Assembly: GCA_947475275.1 (NCBI GenBank)
Contig: CANJNE010000002.1
Location: 1 to 64,000 of the forward strand
Direction: 5' to 3'
Length of the DNA: 64,000 nucleotides
From: Flavobacteriales bacterium
GTDB lineage: Bacteria > Bacteroidota > Bacteroidia > Flavobacteriales_D > Crocinitomicaceae
The translations under genes and the position numbers were made by a program. The number at the start of each line of letters is the position of its first letter. The first letter of the stretch is position 1. Below are positions 30,996-42,899 of the stretch, one piece after another. Below the pieces are notes generated by a model. It saw only the letters and a program-made list of their open reading frames with translations, was not told the DNA's origin and did no database searches.

Positions 30996-31508
30996 TTAGG
31001 GGTTTATTCCCATTTCTTCAAGCACCTCATCGCTGATATCATTTTTACTGTCAGCATAGACAAGATTACTTTGATTGGCTTTATCAAAAACAAAAGCTAA
31101 ATTTTTGCTTGAAGCTACTTTTTGCATAGCATCATAAACCTGATCTTGAATTGGTTTGATAAGCTCTTGTCTTTTCTGAAAATAATCACCTTCAACTCCA
31201 AAGCGCATTTTCTGTAATTCTAGAACCTCAGTTTCCAACTTTTCTATCTCTTCTTTTCGCTTTTCCTTTTCCTCTGCAGGAAGTAAAACTTCTTCCCTCG
31301 CGAAATTCTCTTTTTTAGTATTGAGTAATTCGTATTGGGCATCTATGTCTGACAACCATCTTTCAGCAAGGTTATCAAGCTTAACTTTTGCCTCCTCATA
31401 TTCAGGAACGTTTTCCAAAATATAATCCGAGTCGATATAAGCAAGCTTTTGGGCGTTGGCAATTGTTGTGCCAAATACTAAAATTAGAAGTAAAAGTGCT
31501 TTTTTCAT
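30996..31508 (-). CDS. OmpH/Skp-family periplasmic chaperone
   Basis: Signal peptide; KLAYIDSDYILENVPEYEEAKVKLD...NLAFVFDKAN; tandem paralogue of the neighbouring gene. Confidence 0.9.
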   Translation of the reverse strand: MKKALLLLILVFGTTIANAQKLAYIDSDYILENVPEYEEAKVKLDNLAERWLSDIDAQYELLNTKKENFAREEVLLPAEEKEKRKEEIEKLETEVLELQKMRFGVEGDYFQKRQELIKPIQDQVYDAMQKVASSKNLAFVFDKANQSNLVYADSKNDISDEVLEEMGINP

Positions 31509-31560
31509 ATTTTTTGAAGCGGAACGACCAAGTTAAGTAATTTATTGTGTTTCACCAAAA

Positions 31561-34119
31561 TTATAGTTCCCCCAAATTCATTCCAATAGTGAAGGTTAAT
31601 TTAGGATAGTACCCATTGGTATTGACACCGTCATCGGAGGGACCACCAAAACTATTGGACCAATAATCCAATTTATCAAATCCGAGACCGTAATCTAGAC
31701 CTAGCATACCAAACATAGGTAAGAAAACACGTATTCCCAATCCAGCTGTTCTTTTCACATTAAGCGGATTAAATTTTGCGATTGAAGGGAATGTGTTTCC
31801 AGCTTCAGCAAAAATCAATGCATAGAAAGTGGCTTGAGGATTAAGCGAAATTGGATACCGCAATTCTAAAGTATACTTTGCAATTATTGGATCTCCGGCA
31901 GTAGAGGATATTGAATTGTCTTCGTAACCTCTTAAAGCAATAATTTCTCTACCTCCCAATTGATTAACACCTGATAAACCACTACCACCCAAGGAGAAAC
32001 GATCAAAAGGTGTAATTCCTTTTTCTGGTGTATATGCGCCCATAAATGCAAAACCAAAACGTGGCATTAACACCAACTTCTTATCTGCTGTTAATGGGAA
32101 AAACCATTCACCTGTTAGTTTAATCTTGTAATATTCTAGATATTTATAACGGTCTTGAGCCGACATATTCACATAATCCTGTTCTCCTTGAAAATAAGAA
32201 TATGGTAAGGTTGATTTAGCACTAAAAGTTATATTAGAACCACTTTGCGGATAAATCGGAGCACTTACCGAACTGCGTTGCAAAACGTACTTAAAAGCTA
32301 TGTCGTTGGCATAGCCATTAGGGAAAATAGGAAATCTTGCGTCATCTGTAACATCATAATATTGATAGCTCAATTCGTAATAGGCCGTAAAATAATCATC
32401 AGGCCATTTCTTTCTTCGACCTAATCCAATTCCGGTACCCGTAATTGATATTCCAGTATACGCAGCATTAGATGGAATGTATCCGTTTCCTAGAGCTGTA
32501 TGGTTAATCCAATAAGAAAGTGAGTTGGGTTTTTTACCTCCCAACCAAGGTTCTGTAAAGGAAAAATTATATCCTTGATAAAATCTACCATTGGTTTGTG
32601 CCCTTATAGACAAACGTTGGCCATCTCCACCAGGCAGTGGTGTCCATGCACCTTTTTTAAATAGATTTTTGGTAGAGAAATTATTAAAGGTAAGCCCCAG
32701 AGTTCCAATAATTCTTCCATTACCTGTAGGGCCAGCACCACCATAACCCCCTGAAAGTTCGATTTGGTCAGACGATTTTTCTTCAACAACATATTCAATA
32801 TCAACCGTTCCATCTTCAGGATTTGGAATCGGATTCACTTGAAAAGCTTGTTCATTAAAAAAGCCCAATTGTGCCAATTCACGTTGGGTTCGAATGATGT
32901 CATTCCGATTAAAAAGATCACCCGGTCGTGTTCTTATTTCCCGACGAATTACGTAATCATTGGTTTTGGTATTCCCTTTAATTATGATTCTACGTACACG
33001 CGCCTCCTTTCCTTCAATGATGCGCATTTGGTAATTGATATGATTATCTTCAACATTGGTTTCTACAGGTAGTACTTGAAAAAACAGATAACCTCTATCC
33101 ATATACAAAGACGATATATCACGACCATCCTCACTCATGAATAATCTTTGTTCTAGTAGCGGCTTATTATAAACATCTCCTTTTTTAATTCCCAAAACCG
33201 TGTCTAAATATGAAGATCGGAATTTTGAATTACCGATCCATTCAATATCGCCAAAAAAATATTTACCTCCTTCCTCTATTTGTAAGTGAATACCTAAGTT
33301 TTTTTCATCAATTTTAAATACTGAATCTTTGATGATTCTCGCATCTCTTAAACCAACAGCATTGAATTTGGAGATCATGGCTGATTTATCGGTAGCGTAA
33401 GAACTTTCTGTATACTTCGATCTTTTGAAGAAACGCCACAATTTTTTCTCCTTGGTGTCCTTCATTGCCATTTTAAGTTTCCAATCCGGAAGTGCAGTAT
33501 TTCCATTAATTACAATTTCCTTGATACCGATTTTTGGACCTTTTACAACATCGATGACAAAAATTTCTGAATTATTTACCAAGGTATCGACCACGCGATT
33601 TATGGTTACATCCACACCATAAAAAGCCTTTTCACGGAAATAACCCTTGATTTTTGATTCTGTTTGATAAATTAGATTTTCAGTAATTGTCCTTCCAGAA
33701 TACAAATCAATTTCTTCGCGAAGCTTATCAACATCTCGTCTATTCAGACCTACAAATTTAAATCTTGATAATTTTGGACGGGTTTTAACCTTAATCAGCA
33801 AATAAATTACACCTGCTTGTTCTTTCTCAGCAATAATTTCCACATCAGAAAAAATACCTTCATTCCAGAGATTTTTAATAGCTGTAGAGATCTGTTGACC
33901 TGGAATTGTAATGGTTTGGCCCTGTTTTAGGCCTGCTATTAGCTTTATAGCCTGATGATCAAAATTATCAGCGCCTTCTACTCGAATTGGACCCAATTCA
34001 TATTTGATGGGTTGTTCGTAATTGATTGTTAAATCCCCAACGGAAATTGGACCATCTATTTGAGCAATAGTGGAAATGTGACCTAATAAAAGTAGTAGCG
34101 CGGTTAAAAGGATTCTCAT
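31561..34119 (-). CDS. bamA: Outer membrane assembly protein BamA
   Basis: POTRA repeats and barrel signatures (GGSGLSGVNQLGGREIIALRGYED). Start moved to MRILLTALLLLLGHISTIAQ at 34119 because the ORF-track start lies inside uppS. Confidence 0.93.
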   Translation of the reverse strand: MRILLTALLLLLGHISTIAQIDGPISVGDLTINYEQPIKYELGPIRVEGADNFDHQAIKLIAGLKQGQTITIPGQQISTAIKNLWNEGIFSDVEIIAEKEQAGVIYLLIKVKTRPKLSRFKFVGLNRRDVDKLREEIDLYSGRTITENLIYQTESKIKGYFREKAFYGVDVTINRVVDTLVNNSEIFVIDVVKGPKIGIKEIVINGNTALPDWKLKMAMKDTKEKKLWRFFKRSKYTESSYATDKSAMISKFNAVGLRDARIIKDSVFKIDEKNLGIHLQIEEGGKYFFGDIEWIGNSKFRSSYLDTVLGIKKGDVYNKPLLEQRLFMSEDGRDISSLYMDRGYLFFQVLPVETNVEDNHINYQMRIIEGKEARVRRIIIKGNTKTNDYVIRREIRTRPGDLFNRNDIIRTQRELAQLGFFNEQAFQVNPIPNPEDGTVDIEYVVEEKSSDQIELSGGYGGAGPTGNGRIIGTLGLTFNNFSTKNLFKKGAWTPLPGGDGQRLSIRAQTNGRFYQGYNFSFTEPWLGGKKPNSLSYWINHTALGNGYIPSNAAYTGISITGTGIGLGRRKKWPDDYFTAYYELSYQYYDVTDDARFPIFPNGYANDIAFKYVLQRSSVSAPIYPQSGSNITFSAKSTLPYSYFQGEQDYVNMSAQDRYKYLEYYKIKLTGEWFFPLTADKKLVLMPRFGFAFMGAYTPEKGITPFDRFSLGGSGLSGVNQLGGREIIALRGYEDNSISSTAGDPIIAKYTLELRYPISLNPQATFYALIFAEAGNTFPSIAKFNPLNVKRTAGLGIRVFLPMFGMLGLDYGLGFDKLDYWSNSFGGPSDDGVNTNGYYPKLTFTIGMNLGEL

Positions 34120-34123
34120 AAAA

Positions 34124-34852
34124 TTAAATAAGTTGTTCTGAGAGCATTCCAAACCGGCGCTCTCTTGATTGATAATCCAAAACTGCTTTAAAGAAATCTT
34201 CACGCTTGAAATCTGGCCATAAGACATCTGTAAAATGAAATTCTGTGTATGCAATTTGCCAAAGCAAGAAATTACTCACCCTATGTTCACCACTTGTTCG
34301 TATCAATAATTCAGGATCTGGGATTCCTTGAGTAGTTAAATACTTTTCAATATTCTCGGAGGTAACAGGAAGTTTTAAGTTTTCACTTGCCATTAATTGA
34401 TTTACGGCGCGTGTGATCTCCCATTTGGCACTATAGTTTAGTGCGAGGTTAAGATGAATTTCTTTATTGTCGTTAGTGGCATTCATAGCTTGAATCAATT
34501 CATTTTGACAAGCTTCTGGTAAGCCTTTTAAATCACCTATGGCACTTATTCTAACGCCACCTTCTGAAAGCTCCTTTATTTCATTTGCTAATGAAGTAAC
34601 CAATAAGTTCATTAAACCATCTACCTCATCCTTCGGCCGATTCCAATTTTCTGTTGAAAATGCGTATAACGTAAGGTATTGAACACCGATTTCCTTTGCA
34701 GCTTTTAAAGATTCCCGAACCGACTCCACACCAAAATTGTGTCCGTAGAGCCGGTCATGACCTTGCTTTTGGGCCCATCTGCCGTTACCATCCATGATGA
34801 TAGCAACGTGTTTTGGTGTTTTGTTTCGATCTATTTTTAATAAGTAATCCAT
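34124..34852 (-). CDS. uppS: Isoprenyl transferase (undecaprenyl diphosphate synthase)
   Basis: HVAIIMDGNGRWAQKQG, YAFSTENWNRP, DPELLIRTSGEHRVSNFLLWQIAYTEFHF. Confidence 0.97.
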   Translation of the reverse strand: MDYLLKIDRNKTPKHVAIIMDGNGRWAQKQGHDRLYGHNFGVESVRESLKAAKEIGVQYLTLYAFSTENWNRPKDEVDGLMNLLVTSLANEIKELSEGGVRISAIGDLKGLPEACQNELIQAMNATNDNKEIHLNLALNYSAKWEITRAVNQLMASENLKLPVTSENIEKYLTTQGIPDPELLIRTSGEHRVSNFLLWQIAYTEFHFTDVLWPDFKREDFFKAVLDYQSRERRFGMLSEQLI

Positions 34853-34933
34853 CTAAAGCTCAAGAAATTATGACGAATATAAGAAAGAATCTTGATAGTC
34901 TATTCAACTTTAATTTGCTTAACATACCTTAAC

Positions 34934-34969
34934 AAAAAGAGGGATTTGGCTTAAACCAAGTCCCCCTTT
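34934..34969 (-). terminator. Rho-independent terminator after atpC
   Basis: Minus strand AAAGGGGGACTTGG-TTTAAG-CCAAATCCCTCTTTTT. Confidence 0.75.
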
Positions 34970-34988
34970 AATAACTTATAAAAGTTCT

Positions 34989-35279
34989 TTATTCTGCAAG
35001 AACAATGAGTTTATTATTGGTCAATTCGACAACGCCACCATTAATTTTAACTCTTATTATTTTTGCGTCACTATTATCTTTTTCAATCATTTTATTTGAA
35101 ACATTTTCAGTCTCAAACGGCTGATCCAAATCAACTTTCACAATACCCTCTTTCAATGCAGCTATAATCGGCGCGTGGTTGTTTAAGACCTGAAAAATTC
35201 CATCGTTTCCGGGCAACTGCACTGCATTTGCTTCACCGCTAAACAGTTTGGCCTCTGGGGTAATAATTTCTAAATGCAT
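34989..35279 (-). CDS. atpC: F0F1 ATP synthase subunit epsilon
   Basis: MHLEIITPEAKLFSGEANAVQLPGNDGIFQVLNNHAPIIAAL; adjacent to atpD. Confidence 0.93.
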   Translation of the reverse strand: MHLEIITPEAKLFSGEANAVQLPGNDGIFQVLNNHAPIIAALKEGIVKVDLDQPFETENVSNKMIEKDNSDAKIIRVKINGGVVELTNNKLIVLAE

Positions 35280-35299
35280 CTTTCCCTTTTGAATTTCAT

Positions 35300-36862
<1,563 letters not shown>

Positions 36863-36938
36863 TTAATTCAATTAATTTGAACAAAAACTTTTTATTGAGA
36901 TATTTTTTTTTCGAATGAAAATTTTAACGCTGATCATT

Positions 36939-38156
36939 TCAATTGCGCGAAAAATTGTTTCTCATTAGCATTTTTGCTGTTAGATAACAGAATGATAAGG
37001 ATAATACTGCAACAGCAACAAGAATAAAAACAAAGTCCATAATTTTAAACAAAATTGGAAAAGCCTTCCCCTCAGCAATCGGAATAAATTCACCAAAAAA
37101 CTGAATTGATGCAACAGTATATCCCAAAACCAATCCGAATGAAATACCTTTTAATGCAACAAGGAGTCCTTCAAAGAAAAAGATGTTGAAAATAGCTTTT
37201 TGATCAGCTCCAAAGGCAATCATGGTTTTTACATTTTCTTTTTTCTCCACAAACAACATTGTAATAGACGCGATCAAATTAAATGCGGCAAGAACAAAAA
37301 TGAAAATCATGATAACGAAAACAATCATTTTTTCAGTTTTGCTTGTTTTAAAGATTAATTCATTTTTTTCAAGGTTTGTTTTTATATCAAAACCGACACC
37401 CAACTTATTTTGTAAATTTTGCTTTACTGTTTCTTTTTGACTTTGGTCTTTTACCGATACATAAACTGCATTGATTTCTTTCTTATAAGAAAGCAATTCC
37501 CTTGCGAAATCCAAAGGTACAACTACCGCTTCTCCATCAACCTGCTTGTTATAATGTATTCGGCCAGAAATTCTAATTGATCTCGAATTAAAAGGATTCC
37601 CATCAGCTCTTAATTTTGCATCTCGCTTAGGGGCATATATTTTTATATTTTCATAACCTAGGCGAGTTGGGATATTCACTTCAAGATTGTTCATTAATGA
37701 ATTACCAATTATAGCCATGTTCCCCACCCCATCTTTTATTATACCTTGACCTTGTTTGAGATGCGAAGTGTCGTTCATTTTTGCAATATCCAGAAAAGAA
37801 TTAGAAACACCATAAATCCTTGCATTTACAAACTTCTTTTCATGTTTGATGACGATTAATTCTTCAATCGCTGGTGACCAAGACTTTACCTCAGGTAGAT
37901 TTTTTATCTGTTTAAAATCAATTTCATCCTCGTAAAACGTTTTACCCTCTTTGCTCTTTATAATAATATCAGGATCAAAATCGGTATACAAATCCGCAAC
38001 CATAGATTCAATTCCATTGAAGGCAGAAAGTAAGATAACAAGAGAGGCAGTAATTATTGCAATTCCAACAACTGAAATTCTAGTAATCAGATTAATAATG
38101 TTTTTCTTTCGTTTTATCGAAAGGTATCGTTTCGCTATGTAAAATGAGAAGTTGAT
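36939..38156 (-). CDS. LolC/LolE-like (FtsX-domain) ABC transporter permease
   Basis: The frame upstream of the ORF-track ATG (38003) encodes NFSFYIAKRYLSIKRKKNIINLITRISVVGIAIITASLVILLSAFNGIES, the expected N-terminus with TM1. No ATG/GTG/TTG is present there; the best homology-based start is ATC at 38154-38156. Confidence 0.8.
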   Translation of the reverse strand: MNFSFYIAKRYLSIKRKKNIINLITRISVVGIAIITASLVILLSAFNGIESMVADLYTDFDPDIIIKSKEGKTFYEDEIDFKQIKNLPEVKSWSPAIEELIVIKHEKKFVNARIYGVSNSFLDIAKMNDTSHLKQGQGIIKDGVGNMAIIGNSLMNNLEVNIPTRLGYENIKIYAPKRDAKLRADGNPFNSRSIRISGRIHYNKQVDGEAVVVPLDFARELLSYKKEINAVYVSVKDQSQKETVKQNLQNKLGVGFDIKTNLEKNELIFKTSKTEKMIVFVIMIFIFVLAAFNLIASITMLFVEKKENVKTMIAFGADQKAIFNIFFFEGLLVALKGISFGLVLGYTVASIQFFGEFIPIAEGKAFPILFKIMDFVFILVAVAVLSLSFCYLTAKMLMRNNFSRN

Positions 38157-38160
38157 GCGA

Positions 38161-38496
38161 TTACTTTTTAAGAAGTTCGTCGATTTTCATTGCATAATCT
38201 AATGAATCATCAATGAAGTAAACCAATTCTGGGATTTTACGCATGTTCTTCAATCGCTTTCCGACATCACCTCGAATTCGACTTGCATGTTGCTGAATTG
38301 CCGCTAAAACTTCTTTTTTATCAGGTCCGCCAAAGATACTCAAGTAACATCTTGCAATCGATAAATCGGATGTTATGCGCACTGCCGTTACTGAAACCAT
38401 TGCTCCTAAACAAATATCTCTTGCGTTTCTCTGAAAAAAAACTGAAAGTTCTTCTTGTATAGTGCCTTCTATTTTATTCTGTCTAATTGAACTCAT
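38161..38496 (-). CDS. rbfA: Ribosome-binding factor A
   Basis: RQNKIEGTIQEELSVFFQ...VSVTAVRITSDLSIARCYLSIFG...RKIPELVYFIDDSLDYAMKIDELL. Confidence 0.93.
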   Translation of the reverse strand: MSSIRQNKIEGTIQEELSVFFQRNARDICLGAMVSVTAVRITSDLSIARCYLSIFGGPDKKEVLAAIQQHASRIRGDVGKRLKNMRKIPELVYFIDDSLDYAMKIDELLKK

Positions 38497-38563
38497 GTTA
38501 CAAAAGTAATAATACTATAACCTTGGCAATAATTAAGGTTGACAAATTAGTATCTTTGAGGCG

Positions 38564-40408
38564 ATGAAAGACTTTTTTGAAATCTACAGGTATACTTTTA
38601 AGTACAAATCAAGAGCAATACTGGTAATCGTTTTCAATTTACTTTTTGTCGTTTTCAATTTATTATCTCTCATTCTTTTCATTCCCTTCTTACAACTGAT
38701 TTTTCAAACTGAATCACTAATTCAAAAATTGGAGACTCCACATTGGAACGGCAGCTTTACAGGATTATTCTCGTACGCAAAAGATTCCTACAATTACTTC
38801 ATGAATGAAATGATTCAAAACGATCCCAAGCAAGCACTTTTTTTTGTTTGCATTTCTGTTTTTTTAGCCTTTTTACTTAAAAATATATTTCGCTACGGAG
38901 CAGTATGGCATCAATCAGAATTGAGGATGGCTGTTGTGAGGGATATACGCGCACACCTATTTCACAAAGCTTTACATTTGCCACTTAATTTTTATACCAA
39001 CGAACGCAAAGGGGATTTAATATCCAGAATGAACAGTGATGTTGGGGAGATAGAAGTTGCCGTTGTTAGCATTTTGGAGTTAATTTATAGGGAACCCGTT
39101 GCTTTGATAATTAATATTACAACTTTAATATACCTAAGTCCAAGTTTGACCTTAATCTCTTTCATCTTACTTCCAATCTCAGCATTTGTGATTTCGAGAA
39201 TTGGAAAAAGCCTTAAAAAAACTGCTAAACAAGGTCAAGAGCAAATGGGCATGCTCGTTTCATCAATAGAAGAAGGATTAGGAGGAATAAGAATTATAAA
39301 AGCATTCAATGGCGTTCAACAGGTATTTGGTGCATTTCAAAAAATTAATTTAACACACCAAAAACTTATTACTAAAGCATTTCGAAAAAGGGATTTATCA
39401 CCTCTGTTGAATGAAACGCTTGGAGCCGGAGTTATGTTGTGTTTAGTTTGGTTTGGAGGATCGATGATTCTTGACAATACCAATAATGGCTTAACCGGTG
39501 AGGTATTTATAACTTTCATAATTGTTTTTTCCCAATTACTTCGTCCAATTCAAGGTATTGCGACAAACATTGCTTCGTTAAACAAAGCAAAAGCATCAAT
39601 GGACCGAATCAACGAAATATTAAACGCAGATGAAATTGTTAAAGAAAGTAACACTCCTTCAAGAATTTCAAACTTCAATCATTCGATTCGATATGAAAAC
39701 GTTTCATTTAAATATCAAGATGAGTTCGTTTTAAAAAATATCTCAATAGAAATTGAAAAAGGCAAGACCATTGCACTTGTTGGTGAATCAGGAAGTGGAA
39801 AATCTACTTTTGGTGATCTTTTAGCAAGATTTTATGATGTTAACGAAGGATCTCTACTTATAGATGATGTCAATATTAAGGATTGTTCAATAAATGATTT
39901 GAGGAATCAAATTGGTATTGTTTCTCAGGAATCAATACTGTTTAATGCTACGATTCGAGAAAACATAGCATTTGGAATGCCGAATGCGCGTATTGATGAA
40001 ATTATTGAAGCAGCTAAAATCGCTAACGCCCATGACTTTATTTCCAATCTTGATAAAGGTTACGATACAAATATTGGTGAACGCGGAAATAAATTATCAG
40101 GGGGTCAAAAACAACGCATCAGTATTGCTAGAGCTGTATTAAAAAATCCTTCTATTTTGCTTCTAGATGAAGCCACTTCGGCTTTGGATACCGAATCAGA
40201 AAGAGTTGTTCAAGAAGCATTAGAGAATTTAATGAATAACCGAACTTCTATTGTAATCGCCCACCGTATGAGCACCGTTAAAAATGCCGACTTAATTGTT
40301 GTATTGTCGAAAGGAGAAATTATTGAAAAAGGTAAGCATGATGATTTGATACATAATAAGGGTGTTTATTTTAAACTTTGTCAAATGCAAAATATCTTAG
40401 CAGAATAA
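38564..40408 (+). CDS. ABC transporter ATP-binding/permease (MsbA-like exporter)
   Basis: N-terminal TM domain; Walker A VGESGSGKSTFGDLLAR; LSGGQKQRISIARAVLKNPSILLLDEATSALD. Confidence 0.93.
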   Translation: MKDFFEIYRYTFKYKSRAILVIVFNLLFVVFNLLSLILFIPFLQLIFQTESLIQKLETPHWNGSFTGLFSYAKDSYNYFMNEMIQNDPKQALFFVCISVFLAFLLKNIFRYGAVWHQSELRMAVVRDIRAHLFHKALHLPLNFYTNERKGDLISRMNSDVGEIEVAVVSILELIYREPVALIINITTLIYLSPSLTLISFILLPISAFVISRIGKSLKKTAKQGQEQMGMLVSSIEEGLGGIRIIKAFNGVQQVFGAFQKINLTHQKLITKAFRKRDLSPLLNETLGAGVMLCLVWFGGSMILDNTNNGLTGEVFITFIIVFSQLLRPIQGIATNIASLNKAKASMDRINEILNADEIVKESNTPSRISNFNHSIRYENVSFKYQDEFVLKNISIEIEKGKTIALVGESGSGKSTFGDLLARFYDVNEGSLLIDDVNIKDCSINDLRNQIGIVSQESILFNATIRENIAFGMPNARIDEIIEAAKIANAHDFISNLDKGYDTNIGERGNKLSGGQKQRISIARAVLKNPSILLLDEATSALDTESERVVQEALENLMNNRTSIVIAHRMSTVKNADLIVVLSKGEIIEKGKHDDLIHNKGVYFKLCQMQNILAE

Positions 40409-40512
40409 TTTCTTGAAATTTAACGCAACCAGTTCCCGTTAATTTTGTTATAATTGATAGAATTAATGTAACAAAACAACAACCGATTAATTATTTTTAC
40501 GTCATTAACATA

Positions 40513-42897
40513 ATGAGGCCGCTTGTCTTCATATCATTAGTTTTTATTTGTATTTCAACAAATACAGTAGCTCAATTGGTTACCAATCCCGGTCAATCAC
40601 CTGTTGGTCTGGTTCAAAATGTTCTTTTGGGACCAGGAGTTACGGTTTCAAACATTGTCTACACTGGCGCTAATACTGCAATAAGTGAGTTCACAGCCAC
40701 CGGAACTAATCTTGGGATTTCCAATGGTATCGTAATGACAACTGGAACCATATTTGATAACGGCGCTGGTCCTCAAGGACCTAATAATCAATCAAATGCT
40801 GGAATTGACAACCAAGCTCCAGGCTCAGCACTTTTAGCCTCTATCATTACAGCTGGTGCAGCAACTTATAATGCAGCAACCTTAGAATTCGATTTTATCC
40901 CTTATTCGGACACAGTAAGATTTAAATATGTATTTGGTTCAGAGGAATACCCTGAATATGCACCGCCAAATAACTCTTCTTATAATGATGTTTTTGGATT
41001 TTTTATTTCCGGTCCAGGTATTACAGGTCAACAAAACATTGCAAGATTGCCAACTGGTGCCATTGTTTCTATAAATAATGTTAACGCAATTACAAATTCG
41101 GCTTATTTCAACAACAATGGTGATGGATCCACATCTCCTCAGAATGGTTCGCCCTTCTTTATTCAGTACGATGGTTTTACTGATGTCTTGGAAGCCGTCG
41201 CAAAAGTACAATGTGGTCAAACTTATCACTTGGTATTGGCTATTTGTGATGTTGGAGATGGTATCTTTGATTCAGGAATATTTTTGGAGGCCAACAGTTT
41301 GAGTTCAAAAATTCCTGTAGATGTGACTTACGAAATATCAGAGCAAGCTTTTCCTGATCCAAATTTAATGGCAGAAGGATGTGTGTCGGCTACAGTTACT
41401 TTAGAAAGAGGGCAAAATGGTATTAATCAACCTTTAACTATTCCAATCAACCTTTCTGGAACAGCGATTCAAGGCGTTGACTACACAGCAATACCAACTT
41501 CAGTAACATTCCCTGCAAATCAATCAACAGTAACCTTTTCATTCAATGCTTTGGCTGATTTGTTGGTTGAAGGTCAAGAAACCATCATACTTGAATTCCC
41601 CATTACTGACCCTTGCGGTAATGTGAATCCAATAGTTATCGAACTTGGAATAGCCGATGTTCAACCAGTTAGTGTTACAGTTGAAAGTTCTTCAGTACTT
41701 TGCCCAGGTGATGATTTGGAACTCATTGCAAATGCAAGCGGCGGCGTAGGACCCTATACTTATTCATGGAATACGGGTGCAACTACACCGTCGATTTTTG
41801 TTTCACCAACCAGTACACAAACTTTTACGGTTTCGGTTACTGACAATTGTTTGAATGAAACGGCAACCGGTTCTGGCACTGTCGATGTTCCTGTTTATCC
41901 ACCATTGGTCGTTAATGAATCTGCTGACATCACAGAGATATGTCCTTATCTTCCAACCCAATTAGAGGCATTGCCAACTGGAGGCGCTGGAGGATATAGC
42001 TATCAATGGAGCGTTGTTTCTGGTTCAAATTTAGGTACATTATCAACCCAAGTAGTTACCCCATCTGCGTCAACATCTTATGCTGTTACGGTAACTGATC
42101 AATGTGGTCAATCTGCAATTGGTGAAGTTATTTACACCATTACAAGTCCACCATTAGTGCTGGAAATGTCTCCTATTGTTCAGATTTGTCCGGGTGATTC
42201 AGTTACTGTATCTGTCACCGCCAGCGGTGGATATGGCCAGTATTTCTATTTCTGGCCAACAACCAATGCAACGACATCATCGATATTGGTTAATCCATTA
42301 TCCACGACCAATTATCCAGTAATTGTGGCAGATGAGTGTCAAACCTTTACTGTATCGGATACTACAACTGTAATTGTTATTGCACCGGATGCCAATTTCG
42401 ATTTTTCTGATAATTGGATTGTAACGGAGGTTCCAATTACTTTCCAGAATCTTTCACAAGATGCAGTAACCTACGAATGGTATTTTGGTGATGGGAATAC
42501 TTCTTCTATGGTTCATCCTAACAATATTTACAATGAACCTGGAGGTTATGTAATTACATTGATTGCCATTGATGATAAAGGGTGTACAGATACTATCGCT
42601 AAACCTATTAATATTTTGGAAGCATATTATGTTTATGTTCCAAACACATTTACACCTGACGGAATGCGGTTTAACAATACGTTTTGGGTAAGTACCGTTA
42701 ATGTAAAAGCCTTAAGCATTTCCATTTACAATCGTTGGGGGGAGTTAATTTTCACCTCGGAAGATTCCAATTTTGAATGGGATGGAACCTATAAAGGTGT
42801 TCCCGTGCAAGAAGGTACTTATACGTGGAAACTTCGCGTCACCCCAAATCAAGGAAGAGAAGAATTAATGACAGGTCACATTAATGTTCTCCGATAA
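40513..42897 (+). CDS. Secreted choice-of-anchor-L / Calx-beta / PKD protein with T9SS type B (gliding-motility C-terminal) sorting domain
   Basis: SNGIVMTTG...VFGSEEYPEYAPP...NDVFGFFISGPG; Calx-beta-like GVDYTAIPTSVTFPANQSTVTFSF; PKD-like; C-terminal YVYVPNTFTPDG...ISIYNRWGELIF...GTYTWKLRV. Confidence 0.9.
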   Translation: MRPLVFISLVFICISTNTVAQLVTNPGQSPVGLVQNVLLGPGVTVSNIVYTGANTAISEFTATGTNLGISNGIVMTTGTIFDNGAGPQGPNNQSNAGIDNQAPGSALLASIITAGAATYNAATLEFDFIPYSDTVRFKYVFGSEEYPEYAPPNNSSYNDVFGFFISGPGITGQQNIARLPTGAIVSINNVNAITNSAYFNNNGDGSTSPQNGSPFFIQYDGFTDVLEAVAKVQCGQTYHLVLAICDVGDGIFDSGIFLEANSLSSKIPVDVTYEISEQAFPDPNLMAEGCVSATVTLERGQNGINQPLTIPINLSGTAIQGVDYTAIPTSVTFPANQSTVTFSFNALADLLVEGQETIILEFPITDPCGNVNPIVIELGIADVQPVSVTVESSSVLCPGDDLELIANASGGVGPYTYSWNTGATTPSIFVSPTSTQTFTVSVTDNCLNETATGSGTVDVPVYPPLVVNESADITEICPYLPTQLEALPTGGAGGYSYQWSVVSGSNLGTLSTQVVTPSASTSYAVTVTDQCGQSAIGEVIYTITSPPLVLEMSPIVQICPGDSVTVSVTASGGYGQYFYFWPTTNATTSSILVNPLSTTNYPVIVADECQTFTVSDTTTVIVIAPDANFDFSDNWIVTEVPITFQNLSQDAVTYEWYFGDGNTSSMVHPNNIYNEPGGYVITLIAIDDKGCTDTIAKPINILEAYYVYVPNTFTPDGMRFNNTFWVSTVNVKALSISIYNRWGELIFTSEDSNFEWDGTYKGVPVQEGTYTWKLRVTPNQGREELMTGHINVLR

Positions 42898-42899
42898 CT

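Noticed and set aside
34120-34254. ORF-track N-terminal extension of bamA
   Set aside because: It lies inside uppS; the signal peptide begins at MRILLTALL (34119).
40439-40447. TAATTTTG box upstream of 40513 as a promoter
   Set aside because: A -7-like box is present but no TTTG at 19-21 nt upstream; too weak to call.
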